In this document: positions 16,439 through 26,213 of the stretch, in pieces
How positions within the stretch are numbered: position 1 is the stretch's first letter
Layout: the number at the start of each line of letters is the position of its first letter
Assembly (NCBI RefSeq): GCF_030913705.1
Contig: NZ_CP133190.1
Span: 3,997,501-4,061,500, forward strand
Direction: 5' to 3'
Source: Anaerocolumna sp. MB42-C2
GTDB lineage: Bacteria; Bacillota; Clostridia; Lachnospirales; Lachnospiraceae
Length of the DNA: 64,000 nt
Translations under genes and position numbers: made by a program
Notes under the pieces: model-generated
The model's input: the letters and a program-made list of their open reading frames with translations, nothing else
Database searches by the model: none
Told to the model about the DNA's origin: nothing

Positions 16439-17974
16439 GTGGAACAGATAAATGCGATTGAGCTAAAAAATGTTACCAAGTCTTTTGGCGAGGTTATTGC
16501 AAATGACAACGTCAATTTATCAGTAAAAAAAGGTGAGATTCTTTCAATTCTGGGAGAGAATGGCAGCGGAAAAACAACGCTGATGAATATGCTTTCCGGA
16601 ATTTATTTTCCGGATGAAGGACAGATTATTATTAATGGAAATGAGGTAACCATCCGTTCCCCAAAAGATTCCTTTTCTATGGGTATTGGTATGATCCATC
16701 AGCATTTTAAACTGATTAACATATTAACAGCCGCTGAAAATATTATTTTAGGCCTGCCTGGCGGAGAACGTTTAAAAATGAACCAGGTCAACGATGACAT
16801 CAATAAGCTGACAAGTCAGTACGGATTTGACTTGAATCCATCACAGAAAATATATGATATGTCCGTATCCCAGAAACAGACAGTGGAAATCGTGAAGGTT
16901 TTATACCGTGGGGCCGATATCCTTATATTAGATGAACCGACAGCCGTACTTACCCCTCAGGAGACCAGGAAATTGTTTGATGTGCTTACGAATATGAGAA
17001 AAGCGGGAAAATCCATTATTATCATAACGCATAAACTAAATGAGGTTCTTGAATTATCAGACCGTGTAGCAGTACTTAGAAAAGGGAAATATATTGGAAC
17101 CGTAAATACCTCTGAAGCTACCGTAGCTTCCTTAACGGAAATGATGGTAGGCGAAAAGGTGCAACTGGATATTGATCGTACGGAACCGGTAAAACCTGAA
17201 AAGCGTATTGAGATGAGAGGCATTACCTGTAAAAGCAAAGAGGGTCTGAACTTGTTAAAACAGGCATCTTTTTCAGCTTATAGCGGTGAAATATTAGGAG
17301 TCGCTGGTATAGCCGGAAGCGGACAGAAAGAATTGCTGGAATCCATAGCAGGACTTATTCCGATCGAAAGCGGTGAAATACTCTATAATGCTCCGGATGG
17401 TACTACTGAGAAAATTTCTGATATGAAACCCGCCCAAATCAGAGACCTTAAGATTCAGCTGTCATTTGTTCCGGAGGACAGACTGGGAATGGGTCTTGTA
17501 GGCTCCATGGATTTAACAGATAATATGATGCTAAGAAGTTATAAAGAGGGTAAGCATTTCTTTGTAGACCGTAAGAGACCTAAGGATTTGGCTATGGATA
17601 TTGTAAATAAACTGGACGTGGTTACGCCGGGTGTGGATACTCCTGTCAGGAGACTTTCCGGCGGAAATGTTCAAAAAGTGTTGGTGGGACGTGAAATTGC
17701 TTCAAATCCAACTGTTCTTATGGTAGCATATCCGGTGAGAGGCCTGGATATTAATTCCTCCTATACCATATATAATTTACTGAATGATCAAAAGAAAAAA
17801 GGTGTAGCGGTTATCTGTGTCGGAGAGGATCTGGATGTTTTACTGGAACTTTGTGACCGCATTCTTGTATTAAACAGCGGAAAGATAACAGGAGTTGTGG
17901 ACGCACGTAAAACAACAAAAGAGGAACTGGGTCTGTTAATGACCTCGTCCGGAAAGGGGGCACATGTAAAATGA
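16439..17974 (+). CDS. Nucleoside ABC transporter ATP-binding protein (two NBDs)
   Basis: 511 residues, tandem ATPase domains of the simple-sugar/BMP class. NBD1 has Walker A GENGSGKTT (near 40), signature VSQKQTVEI and Walker B ILDEPTAVL. NBD2 (from about 255) has a degenerate Walker A GIAGSGQKE, an intact LSGGNVQK and VLMVAYPVRGLD in place of the usual Walker B acid, which is normal for the second half in this family. GTG start with an ideal aggaggtccttt. Its last codons overlap the next gene (ATGA). Confidence 0.93.
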   Translation: MEQINAIELKNVTKSFGEVIANDNVNLSVKKGEILSILGENGSGKTTLMNMLSGIYFPDEGQIIINGNEVTIRSPKDSFSMGIGMIHQHFKLINILTAAENIILGLPGGERLKMNQVNDDINKLTSQYGFDLNPSQKIYDMSVSQKQTVEIVKVLYRGADILILDEPTAVLTPQETRKLFDVLTNMRKAGKSIIIITHKLNEVLELSDRVAVLRKGKYIGTVNTSEATVASLTEMMVGEKVQLDIDRTEPVKPEKRIEMRGITCKSKEGLNLLKQASFSAYSGEILGVAGIAGSGQKELLESIAGLIPIESGEILYNAPDGTTEKISDMKPAQIRDLKIQLSFVPEDRLGMGLVGSMDLTDNMMLRSYKEGKHFFVDRKRPKDLAMDIVNKLDVVTPGVDTPVRRLSGGNVQKVLVGREIASNPTVLMVAYPVRGLDINSSYTIYNLLNDQKKKGVAVICVGEDLDVLLELCDRILVLNSGKITGVVDARKTTKEELGLLMTSSGKGAHVK

Positions 17975-19077
17975 GCAGAGAAGCAGTAAATAACGAAATG
18001 TTTATAAGAATGACCAAACGGGATACTATCTCTAAAAAGAAAGCCTGGCTTATCCGCCTTTTAGCTATTGTACTTTCCCTGATTGTATGTGCTCTTGTTA
18101 TTGTAGCATTTATTCACGAAAATCCAATTCAGGTTTACCTTGGAATTATAAACGGTGCGGTTGGTAAAAACCGCCGTTTATGGGTTACTATCCGGGAAGG
18201 ATTGACCTTACTGATTATTGCAATCGGATTAACCCCTGCTTTTAAGATGAAATTCTGGAATATCGGGGCGGAAGGCCAGATATTAATGGGGGGTGCGGCT
18301 ACGGCAGGTATGATGATTTATTTTGGGAACGCTATCCCCAACTGGCTCTTAATTCTCTTGATTTTTATTGTAAGCAGTTTAGCGGGAATGTTATGGGGAC
18401 TGCTTCCGGGAATTTTTAAAGCATATTATAATACCAATGAAACCTTGTTTACGCTTATGCTTAATTATGTTGCCATGCAGATCGTAACGTTCTGTATTGT
18501 TTTCTGGGAGAATCCGGCGGGTTCCAATACGGTAGGAATTATTAATGCTGCTTCCGGCAAGGGGTGGTTCGGTAAAATATTCGGATTGCAATACGGACTT
18601 AATATTATTATCGTACTGGTAATAACATTAGGTGTTTATCTTTATATGAAGTATAGCAAACAGGGATATGAGATTGCTGTAGTAGGTGAAAGTCAGAATA
18701 CCGCCAAATATGCGGGTATCAATGTAAAGAAAGTCATAATCCGTACCATGATGATCTCCGGTGCCATCTGCGGTCTTGCCGGAAGTATTATTGTAAGCGG
18801 AGCAAGTCATACTATCTCTACCAGTACTGCCGGAGGAAGAGGGTTTACGGCAATTATTGTTGCATGGATGTCAAAGTTTAACCCACTTGCCATGATTGCA
18901 GTATCGGCTTTCTTGGTATTTATGCAGCAGGGGTCCATACAGATCGCAACCCAGTATGGTCTCAATGAAAATGCTTCAGATATTATTACGGGAATTTTAT
19001 TATTTTTCCTGATCGGATGTGAGTTCTTCATTAATTACAAAGTGGAATTCCGCAAAAAGATTAAGGAGGTACAGTAA
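17971..19077 (+). CDS. Nucleoside ABC transporter permease (BMP-type, subunit 1)
   Basis: 368 residues, about nine or ten membrane segments. Conserved features of BPD_transp_2 permeases are visible: FKMKFWNIGAEGQILMGG (near 92), GICGLAGSI-like GAICGLAGSI and the NENASDIITG end. The start overlaps the stop of the ATPase gene by four bases (ATGA), so translation is coupled. It forms the channel with the next gene product. Confidence 0.93.
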   Translation: MSREAVNNEMFIRMTKRDTISKKKAWLIRLLAIVLSLIVCALVIVAFIHENPIQVYLGIINGAVGKNRRLWVTIREGLTLLIIAIGLTPAFKMKFWNIGAEGQILMGGAATAGMMIYFGNAIPNWLLILLIFIVSSLAGMLWGLLPGIFKAYYNTNETLFTLMLNYVAMQIVTFCIVFWENPAGSNTVGIINAASGKGWFGKIFGLQYGLNIIIVLVITLGVYLYMKYSKQGYEIAVVGESQNTAKYAGINVKKVIIRTMMISGAICGLAGSIIVSGASHTISTSTAGGRGFTAIIVAWMSKFNPLAMIAVSAFLVFMQQGSIQIATQYGLNENASDIITGILLFFLIGCEFFINYKVEFRKKIKEVQ

Positions 19078-19078
19078 T

Positions 19079-20059
19079 ATGTCATTACTATTAACCTTTA
19101 TCCAAAATGCAATAGGACAGGGAGTCAGTATCCTATATGGTGCCTCCGGTGAGATCTTAACCGAAAAGTCAGGTAACTTAAATCTTGGAATACCGGGGAT
19201 TATGTATATGGGCGGAATTTCAGGATTGATGGGGGCTTTCTTTTACGAAAAATCCACGGAGCATCCAAATGCCCTGGTTGGTTTATTAATTTCCCTTATA
19301 ATAACCCTGCTTGCTTCTGCCTTAGGGGGACTTATTTACAGTGTCTTAACCATAACCCTGCGTGCAAACCAGAATGTGGTGGGGTTGGCGCTTACTACCT
19401 TTGGTGTAGGTTTTGGTAATTTTTTCGGAGGATCTATCTCCAAACTTGCCGGCGGTGTCGGACAGATATCCGTTAAAACAACAGCGGCGGCTTACCGGGC
19501 CAGAATACCCGGACTGTCAGATATTCCCATAATCGGAGATTTGTTATTCTCTTATGGGTTGTTAACGTATCTTTCCGTCATACTGGCCATTTTGCTTACG
19601 TATTTTCTTAAAAACACCAGAAAAGGCTTAAACTTAAGAGCAATAGGAGAAGATCCTGGTGCTGCTGATGCGGCAGGTATTAACGTATCGAAATATAAAT
19701 ATATCTCTACGGTGTCTGGTGCGGCGATTGCAGGACTTGGTGGTTTATATTTTGTAATGGAGTATTTAGGCGGCACATGGAATAATAACGGTTTTGGAGA
19801 CAGAGGTTGGCTTGCCATTGCGCTGGTTATCCTTGCCTTATGGAAACCGGTTAATGCCATATGGGGATCCTTTCTCTTTGGTGGGTTATATATTCTCTAC
19901 ATTTATATGCCGGGTCTGACAAGAGCCACCCAGGAGTTATGCAAAATGCTTCCGTATGTAGTTACAATTATTGTATTAATTTTAACCAGTAAACGAAACA
20001 AACTTGAAAATCAGCCGCCCGCAAGTCTGGGTGAGGCATATTTCAGGGAAGAGCGTTAA
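19079..20059 (+). CDS. Nucleoside ABC transporter permease (BMP-type, subunit 2)
   Basis: 326 residues with eight or nine hydrophobic segments. ASGEILTEKSGNLNLGIPGI and RAIGEDPGAADAAGINVSKY are hallmarks of the second permease of BMP-type importers. ATG follows aaggaggtacagtaat. An in-frame start 60 bases upstream lies within the previous gene and has no ribosome site. It is the last gene of the operon, closed by a clear terminator. Confidence 0.93.
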   Translation: MSLLLTFIQNAIGQGVSILYGASGEILTEKSGNLNLGIPGIMYMGGISGLMGAFFYEKSTEHPNALVGLLISLIITLLASALGGLIYSVLTITLRANQNVVGLALTTFGVGFGNFFGGSISKLAGGVGQISVKTTAAAYRARIPGLSDIPIIGDLLFSYGLLTYLSVILAILLTYFLKNTRKGLNLRAIGEDPGAADAAGINVSKYKYISTVSGAAIAGLGGLYFVMEYLGGTWNNNGFGDRGWLAIALVILALWKPVNAIWGSFLFGGLYILYIYMPGLTRATQELCKMLPYVVTIIVLILTSKRNKLENQPPASLGEAYFREER

Positions 20060-20080
20060 AATACTGCCTGTTAACAGGGG

Positions 20081-20116
20081 GCTGTTGCAAAGTAAAAATT
20101 GCAGCAGCTTTTTTTT
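20081..20116 (+). terminator. Terminator of the nucleoside importer operon
   Basis: Stem gctgttgcaa/ttgcagcagc with loop agtaaaaa, then eight T. The T-run is itself one arm of the palindrome that opens the adjacent repeat. Confidence 0.85.
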
Positions 20117-20279
20117 CTTATAGGATATTACGTCCTATAAGAAAAAAAGCCCGACCGGCAGGATGCACATGACGCACTTAAGGAAGATGTCACTGTCGTG
20201 ACAGCGCGTCAGCGCTAGAGTCTGGCAAGCCAAACTCTTTCTTATTTACAGGAAAGTTCTCCGAATTTCCTTATGAATT
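20117..20279. repeat. Terminator-associated palindromic repeat, long copy 1
   Basis: The parts in order are: a variant first hairpin (cttatagg/cctataag, 20117-20141); module B (about 20142-20243), containing ggcaggatgc, the nested stems tgacgc/gcgtca and tgtcac/gtgaca, and a final hairpin agagtctggcaagccaaactct; then a module A hairpin (20245-20279) related to those at 2240 and 26214. No open reading frame. The rest of 20280-20457 shows only the ribosome site of the next gene. Confidence 0.75.
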
Positions 20280-20457
20280 AATTAAATCTTAAGGAAATAC
20301 AAGACATATTTATCAATATTTAACAATTTTGACATATATATTACACATTTACAGTTTAAATTAATAATATAAGCGGGTGGTAAAATCTAGAATATGATAT
20401 GATATTATACAATACCATTTATGAGCTAGCAAATTTTTAATTAAAAAGGAGGAAATT

Positions 20458-22245
20458 ATGTTCAGGAGATTCACAAAAACACTTATTATTTCTTTGGCTT
20501 CCATAAGTTTGATAGGTACAGGTATTGTTACTAACCCTATCGTTGCCAGAGCATCCAGTTCCAGTCAGGAACAGTTGTCTGTTTTTAATATTTTTTCCGA
20601 AACAGCAGATATTTTAGGAGTGGACGAACAAACGATAGTTAATAAAATAGCAAGTGGAAGTACCTTAGGAGAAATCGCGGAAAGTTATAATTTCAGTGAG
20701 ACCACTTTATTGGAGGAATTGGAAGGCAGAATAGTAGAGAGTATTAATGATGATTTAGCTGACGGTACTATGACCCAGACCCAGGCGTCTAATTTGAAAA
20801 ACTACTATATCGGGATGCTAAAACTCCTTGTTGAAAATAAGTATATCAGCTCAAGTAACCTGATGTCAGCACCGGGAAGCCTTACGGCAACATCTAAAAA
20901 TACAACCAGCATAACATTAAGCTGGGGTCCTGTATCAAGAGCAACATCTTATTATGTATATAGAGCGACATCTGTGTCTGGTCCTTATTCAAAAATAACT
21001 ACAAGTGCAACATCCAGTTTTACCAATACCAAATTGGCAAATGGAACAACCTATTATTATAAAGTAAAAGCGGTTAACAGTTCAGGCACAAGTCCATTTT
21101 CTTCAGTAATTAAAGCTACCGTAGGAAGTAAATCCAGCAGTTTAAGTGCTCCCGGTGGTCTAACGGCTGCGGCTGACAGTGATACTCAGATATCGCTGAA
21201 ATGGAGTTCGGTAACGAATGCGTCTTATTATTATATATATAGGGCAACTTCTTCTTCCGGTACTTACAGTAAAATAGCTACTTCCATAGTAACAAATTAT
21301 ACGGATAAAAATCTGGATGATGATACGACTTATTATTATAAAATAAAAGCTGCCAACAGTTCACTAGAAAGTGACTATTCAGCAGTAAAATACGTTTCAA
21401 CCGGTGATGGTTCTGACAGCGATTCTGATAATCCGGATAATCTTATTGCTTATTCGGAGGAGGATGATGAGATAACTTTGGAATGGGATGAAGTAGATGA
21501 TGCGGATTCTTATAATATTTACAGAGCTACCTCTTCTTCCGGAACTTATTCGCTGATTGCTAATGTTAATGGTACCGATTATACAGATGATAATTTAAGT
21601 AAAAATAAAACTTATTATTATAAAATTAAATCGGTTGACGGTTCCAATACCAGTGCATATTCTTCTATAGCCCATGCAACTACCGGAGATGATTCGGTTA
21701 ATGATTTCAGAGCACCGCGTAACCTTGATATTGTTGACTCAGATGAAGATGGAATAACCTTGGAGTGGGATGATGTAAATGATGCGGAATCCTATTATGT
21801 CTACAGGGCAACCTCCAAATCCGGAACCTATACTAAACTTGAAGAGGTAAATGATACTGAGTATTACGATTACGATGTAACAAAAGGAAAAACTTATTAC
21901 TATAAAGTTAAAGCATATAACGGTAAAAAAACCAGTGATTATTCATCAATTGTTTATGCTACCGCCGGAAAGGATGGAGTGGATAGACCGGATAATCTTT
22001 ATGTGACCGATGAAACCGATGATGAGATTTCTCTTACATGGGATGAAGTGGAAGACGCAGATTACTATTATGTATACAGAGCTACTACGAAATCAGGGAC
22101 TTACAGTAAAGTAGCTAAAGTAACGGACACGGAATATACGGATGACCATCTGAGATCTGATAAAACTTATTATTATAAAGTAAAAGCCTTTGACGGAGGC
22201 AAATCCAGTGATTATTCAAAAGCCGTTTCCGGAACTACGGATTAA
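20458..22245 (+). CDS. Secreted protein with five fibronectin type III domains
   Basis: 595 residues. A signal peptide (about 1-33, cut near ARA-SSS) is followed by a helical domain (45-125, with IASGSTLGEIAESYNFSE) resembling the small bacterial domains that alternate hydrophobic and acidic helices. Five FN3 repeats then fill 137-223, 229-316, 325-410, 418-504 and 509-594, each with a YRAT core and a TYYYKVKA-like strand. Repeats 1-2 are Ser/Thr-rich; repeats 3-5 become strongly acidic. No catalytic domain or sorting signal. A cell-surface or polysaccharide-associated adhesion role is inference. Start after aaaaaggaggaaatt. Monocistronic. Confidence 0.88.
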   Translation: MFRRFTKTLIISLASISLIGTGIVTNPIVARASSSSQEQLSVFNIFSETADILGVDEQTIVNKIASGSTLGEIAESYNFSETTLLEELEGRIVESINDDLADGTMTQTQASNLKNYYIGMLKLLVENKYISSSNLMSAPGSLTATSKNTTSITLSWGPVSRATSYYVYRATSVSGPYSKITTSATSSFTNTKLANGTTYYYKVKAVNSSGTSPFSSVIKATVGSKSSSLSAPGGLTAAADSDTQISLKWSSVTNASYYYIYRATSSSGTYSKIATSIVTNYTDKNLDDDTTYYYKIKAANSSLESDYSAVKYVSTGDGSDSDSDNPDNLIAYSEEDDEITLEWDEVDDADSYNIYRATSSSGTYSLIANVNGTDYTDDNLSKNKTYYYKIKSVDGSNTSAYSSIAHATTGDDSVNDFRAPRNLDIVDSDEDGITLEWDDVNDAESYYVYRATSKSGTYTKLEEVNDTEYYDYDVTKGKTYYYKVKAYNGKKTSDYSSIVYATAGKDGVDRPDNLYVTDETDDEISLTWDEVEDADYYYVYRATTKSGTYSKVAKVTDTEYTDDHLRSDKTYYYKVKAFDGGKSSDYSKAVSGTTD

Positions 22246-22339
22246 TATTAATAACAGGATTTATTTAATATAATTAAGAGATTATCTAAAACTGTAAGTG
22301 AATTAATAAGATAATATACAAGAAAAGTATAGAATATAT

Positions 22340-22377
22340 AAGGCAGCTATTTACTGAATAACAGTTTAAGCTGCCTT
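22340..22377. terminator. Bidirectional terminator between convergent genes
   Basis: Stem aaggcagc/gctgcctt around a 22-base loop, with T-rich DNA downstream. It sits between the FN3 gene and ddl. Confidence 0.7.
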
Positions 22378-22404
22378 ATTTATGATTCAAGTATAAAAAG
22401 CTGT

Positions 22405-23448
22405 TTAGTTTTCCAGAGGCATTTTGGCAATCATCTCACAAAGTTTTTGATAGGTGATACCTTTTTGCTTTGCTTCCTGAGGAATTAAACTGGTGGGAGT
22501 CATTCCCGGAAGGGTATTTGCTTCCAGACAGATAAATTCATCGGCTTCATTTAAAATAAAATCGATTCTGGAGTAATCGCCCAGTCTTAATGTCTTATGT
22601 ACAAGTAAAGCTCTTTTTTGAACCTTCTGCGTTAATTCCCGGGATAGTTTTGCAGGACAGATTTCCTTTGTTAAACCTCCCTGGTATTTGTTTTTATAAT
22701 CATAAAAGCCCTTCAGAGGGATTATTTCAATTACCGGTAAAGCTTCTCCTTTCAATATACCGACTGAGAACTCCCTTCCTTTTACCAGTTTTTCTATCAG
22801 GACATTATCTTCGTATTTGGTTGCGTATTTAAGAGCTTTCGTTAACTCTTCTTTGGTTCCGGCGATTGAAACACCGATACTGGAACCATTACTGCAGGGT
22901 TTAATAACACAAGGAAAACCAATCTGCTCTGTTATTATATTAAAATCATTTTCCATAGAATGATATAGGATCCAATCGGCAGTAGGAATTCCCGCCTGGA
23001 CGAGTAACCTTTTTGAAATATCTTTATCCATGGCTAATAAGCTTCCTATATATCCGGTTCCTGTATATTTAATATTATAATTATCAAAGGTTGCCTGAAT
23101 CTGCCCGTTTTCTCCAATGGAACCGTGCAGAGCAATAAAAACCACATCAGCATAACGGCATAATTCAAGAACATTCTTACCAATGAAAGCCTCTTGTCCG
23201 TTATTTTGTATTTTGATATCATTTAGATCCGGTTCTTTCTCAGTTACCTGGTAAGAATATTTTTTTCCGTCACACGCTGCTGAAAATAAATGACTGTAAT
23301 CTTTTTTATCTATTTCGATTCCAACATATACATCCAATAATAATACTTCATGACCGGATTCTATTAAAGAATTTGCTATAAGACTTCCGGAAGATAAAGA
23401 TACATCCCGTTCAGGGCTTAAACCTCCGGCTAATACAACGATTTTCAT
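22405..23448 (-). CDS. ddl: D-alanine--D-alanine ligase
   Basis: 347 residues, ATP-grasp ligase. Visible marks: AGGLSPERDVSLSSG (N-terminal substrate loop), ALHGSIGENGQIQ, PCVIKPCSNGSSIGVS (ATP-binding), YDYKNKYQGG, and the C-terminal EANTLPGMTPTSL with metal and D-Ala ligands. It joins two D-Ala molecules for the peptidoglycan pentapeptide in the cytoplasm. Start after aagggatcagat. The 225 bases upstream hold no other gene. Some family members are VanG-like ligases; the Tyr-containing omega-loop favours D-Ala-D-Ala. Confidence 0.93.
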   Translation of the reverse strand: MKIVVLAGGLSPERDVSLSSGSLIANSLIESGHEVLLLDVYVGIEIDKKDYSHLFSAACDGKKYSYQVTEKEPDLNDIKIQNNGQEAFIGKNVLELCRYADVVFIALHGSIGENGQIQATFDNYNIKYTGTGYIGSLLAMDKDISKRLLVQAGIPTADWILYHSMENDFNIITEQIGFPCVIKPCSNGSSIGVSIAGTKEELTKALKYATKYEDNVLIEKLVKGREFSVGILKGEALPVIEIIPLKGFYDYKNKYQGGLTKEICPAKLSRELTQKVQKRALLVHKTLRLGDYSRIDFILNEADEFICLEANTLPGMTPTSLIPQEAKQKGITYQKLCEMIAKMPLEN

Positions 23449-23623
23449 ATCTGATCCCTTTCTGATAACCTAAAATTTTATTTTTTTTTGCACTAAGCTA
23501 GGTGGCAATGACCATGCTTTCTAGAACTCAACAGGTTACTTCTGATTTCATTATAGCTGCCTTATAATTATAAGAATATCAAATTAATGCTTTGATTTCT
23601 GCAAATAGTGCTGTCTGAAACCC

Positions 23624-23651
23624 TTGTTATATATGGAAATGATGGTATAAT
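23624..23651 (+). promoter_or_regulatory. Probable promoter of the DJ-1 gene
   Basis: TTGTTA (23624-23629), 16-bp spacer, TATAAT (23646-23651), 24 bases before ATG. Confidence 0.5.
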
Positions 23652-23674
23652 AAAAAGCAAAAAGGAGCGAACGT

Positions 23675-24217
23675 ATGGTATATATATTCTTAGCGGATGG
23701 GTTTGAGGAAATTGAGGGTTTAACGGTAGTAGATTTGTTAAGAAGAGCAGATGTGCAAATAGTTATGGTCTCCATAACCGGAAAAAAGCAGGTTATGGGT
23801 TCTCATAATATAAAAATCGAAGCAGATGAATTATTTGGTGAATCTGATTATACAAAAGCTGACATGCTTATCTTGCCGGGAGGTATGCCCGGTACCAAAC
23901 ACCTGGCGGAGCACCAGGAATTTGTTACCTTGTTAAAGCAATTTAATAGAGAAGGAAGAAAAATTGCGGCAATATGCGCCGCTCCAAGCGTGCTGGGAAT
24001 GAATGGTATTCTTAAGGGCAAGAAGGTGACCTGCTACCCTGGTTATGAAGACAAATTAACTGGTGCTTTGGTTACCGGGAATAAAACGGAAGCAGATTTA
24101 AACATCATAACCGGTAAGGGAATGGGCGTTTCTATTGATTTTTCCCTGCGGATTATTGAAACATTAAAGGATAAGGAAACCGCGGAAAAAATTGCGGCAG
24201 CTATTCAGTACATTTAA
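23675..24217 (+). CDS. DJ-1/PfpI family protein (YajL-like)
   Basis: 180 residues, one class I glutamine-amidotransferase-like domain. FLADGFEEIE holds the conserved glutamate (14) that contacts the nucleophile. AAICAAPSVL holds the reactive cysteine (101). CYPGYE and a GPGT-like late region complete the DJ-1 pattern. Relatives act as redox sensors or glyoxalase/deglycase-type enzymes; which applies here is unknown. Ribosome site aaaaaggagcgaacgt. Its 3' end overlaps the convergent symporter gene by 17 bases. Confidence 0.9.
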   Translation: MVYIFLADGFEEIEGLTVVDLLRRADVQIVMVSITGKKQVMGSHNIKIEADELFGESDYTKADMLILPGGMPGTKHLAEHQEFVTLLKQFNREGRKIAAICAAPSVLGMNGILKGKKVTCYPGYEDKLTGALVTGNKTEADLNIITGKGMGVSIDFSLRIIETLKDKETAEKIAAAIQYI

Positions 24218-25511
24218 TATCACGGTATAATAACCAGATAGACAATACATTTGGAATAATCATAAAGGCATTAATTAAGTCGGAAAGTTCCCATACAAAT
24301 TCCAGTGATAATATGGCACCTATGAATATCATAACAAGATAACAAATGCGGTAGGTATTTATTCCTTCTTTTCCGAAGAGATAAACTACCGCTTTTTCTC
24401 CGAAATAAGACCAACCGATTAAAGTTGCGGTAGCAAAAGCAATAATAGAAAGTCCTAATATATAACCGCCGAATGGAATCTGCTCGAAGGCAACGGTTGT
24501 TAATTCGGAAGCAGAAGCTCCTTGTACCGAGGAAGGAAATTTTAATATATGGGATACAATCACAAGACCGGTAATTCCGCACATTACGACAGTATCCCAA
24601 AAAGTTGCACTCATGGATACCAATGCCTGATTATAAGGATTTTCTGTTTTTGCACTTGAAGCTGCAATAGCGGCGGTACCAATACCCGCCTCATTGGAAA
24701 ACAGACCTCTTGCAATGCCATATCTTGCAGCAGTTTTGATTGTACTTCCAATAAAACCCCCTGCAATTGCACTGGGAAGAAAAGCGGAATGGATAATCAA
24801 TTTTATAGCAGGCAGAAGAAAGTCTATATTTAATACCAATAGAATGATACAAGCGGCCATATAAAAGATTCCCATGGCTGGAACCAGCTTTGTACAGATA
24901 TTTCCAATGGATTTAATCCCTCCTATAATTACCAAACCGGTTATAAGAGCGGTAAGTAAACCAACGATATAAGGCGGAAAGCCCCATAAATCAGATGTAA
25001 CATCTGTTATCGAATTAGATTGTGTAGAACAACCCACACCGTAGGATGCAGCCAGGGTCAGAAAGCAGTAAAGCATGGCCAGCGGTTTGGAATGAAGCCC
25101 CTTTTCCAGTACATACATAGGACCGCCGGAATAAGTACCATCTTTGCCAATGCAGCGGTAATGGATACCGAGATAACATTCGGCGTAGGTTGTAGCCATA
25201 CCAAGAACACCGGTAAGCCAAATCCATAGGATAGCGCCCGGACCGCCCATTGCTACGGCTGTGGATACTCCTATAATGTTTCCTATACCCAGGGTTGCCG
25301 CCAAAGTAGTGGTAAGTGCTCCAAAGCTGCTGGTCTCACCATCCGAAGAGGAGGAGGATTTTACAGACAGACGAACACCCTTACCGATTTTTTTTTGAAT
25401 AAATTTTAAACGAAAAGTCAGGAAAAGATGAGTTGCCAGAAGTATAATAATCATTGGGCCATTCCAAAGAAGTTTATTTATACTCTTTATGATAGAAAGA
25501 ATCTCATTCAT
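24201..25511 (-). CDS. Sodium:alanine (AGCS) symporter
   Basis: 436 residues, ten or eleven membrane helices. Family signatures include GNIIGVSTAVAMGGPGAI and the substrate-site loop FSNEAGIGTAAIAA, plus WSYFGEKA near the C-terminus. It imports alanine or glycine with sodium. The upstream 313 bases (25512-25824), shared with the SASP gene, show two inverted repeats (agataa...ttatct near 25721; cttgttt-c-aaacaag near 25766) but no convincing promoter. Confidence 0.92.
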   Translation of the reverse strand: MNEILSIIKSINKLLWNGPMIIILLATHLFLTFRLKFIQKKIGKGVRLSVKSSSSSDGETSSFGALTTTLAATLGIGNIIGVSTAVAMGGPGAILWIWLTGVLGMATTYAECYLGIHYRCIGKDGTYSGGPMYVLEKGLHSKPLAMLYCFLTLAASYGVGCSTQSNSITDVTSDLWGFPPYIVGLLTALITGLVIIGGIKSIGNICTKLVPAMGIFYMAACIILLVLNIDFLLPAIKLIIHSAFLPSAIAGGFIGSTIKTAARYGIARGLFSNEAGIGTAAIAASSAKTENPYNQALVSMSATFWDTVVMCGITGLVIVSHILKFPSSVQGASASELTTVAFEQIPFGGYILGLSIIAFATATLIGWSYFGEKAVVYLFGKEGINTYRICYLVMIFIGAILSLEFVWELSDLINAFMIIPNVLSIWLLYRDIKCTE

Positions 25512-25824
25512 AATATACCTTTATCATTATTGTTTATATAATATATGAATCAGGTGGGACAATATATGAAAATAAAATACAGATAAAATAATTGAGCTCA
25601 TTATAGTAGCTGCATTAATAACGCTTACAAGTATCAGCCTGTTTATAAAGAATCAAAAATAAAAATAAGTTCCACAACTTACCATAATAAAAATTCCCTC
25701 TTCTGTTAACAATATTACTAAGATAACTGATTCATAAAACAAATCATTTATCTTAATCAATTGGTTTCTTGTTTCAAACAAGCATTGGTTGATGCAAACA
25801 ATCTTATCGTGGAGGTGAATTATT

Positions 25825-26052
25825 ATGGCAAGTAACAATAACAGCGGTTCTAACAGATCAGAAGTACCTCAAGCTAGAGAGGCTCTTGACAGATTCAAAA
25901 TGGAAGTTGCATCTGAAATTGGTGTACCTTTAAAACAAGGTTACAACGGAGATTTAACTAGCGCACAGAATGGTTCTGTTGGCGGTGAAATGGTAAAACG
26001 TATGATTAGAAGACAAGAAGAATCTATGTCAGGCTCTTCAAGTTCTTTCTAA
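25825..26052 (+). CDS. Alpha/beta-type small acid-soluble spore protein
   Basis: 75 residues. FKMEVASEIGVPL contains the GPR protease cleavage site (E followed by V-A). GYNGDLTSAQNGSVGGEMVKRMI is the DNA-binding block characteristic of alpha/beta SASPs. The short Asn/Ser-rich N-terminus and Ser-rich tail are typical. It coats and protects spore DNA in the forespore and is degraded at germination. Strong site gtggaggtgaattatt. Expression should depend on sigma-G, but only a weak match (CATAAAA near 25733) is visible. Confidence 0.96.
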   Translation: MASNNNSGSNRSEVPQAREALDRFKMEVASEIGVPLKQGYNGDLTSAQNGSVGGEMVKRMIRRQEESMSGSSSSF

Positions 26053-26140
26053 ACTAAAGCGAAAAAGATTTGAATTAAACGGTTAGCTTAAATTATACAA
26101 CAAATGCTGTATAGTTGCTCCATGAGTTAATCATTTAAAA

Positions 26141-26212
26141 CATCATCTTTATGTACGGTTGGATTATATGGGAACATAAAATCCAATTGTACATAGCGGA
26201 TGGTGTTTTTTT
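26141..26212 (+). terminator. Terminator after the SASP gene
   Basis: Long stem: catc...tgtacggttggatt paired with aatccaattgtaca...gatg, then seven T. The U-tract leads straight into the repeat at 26214. Confidence 0.8.
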
Positions 26213-26213
26213 A

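Noticed and set aside
24201..24217. 17-base overlap of convergent DJ-1 and symporter genes
   Set aside because: Both C-termini look normal for their families; short convergent overlaps are common and need no special explanation.
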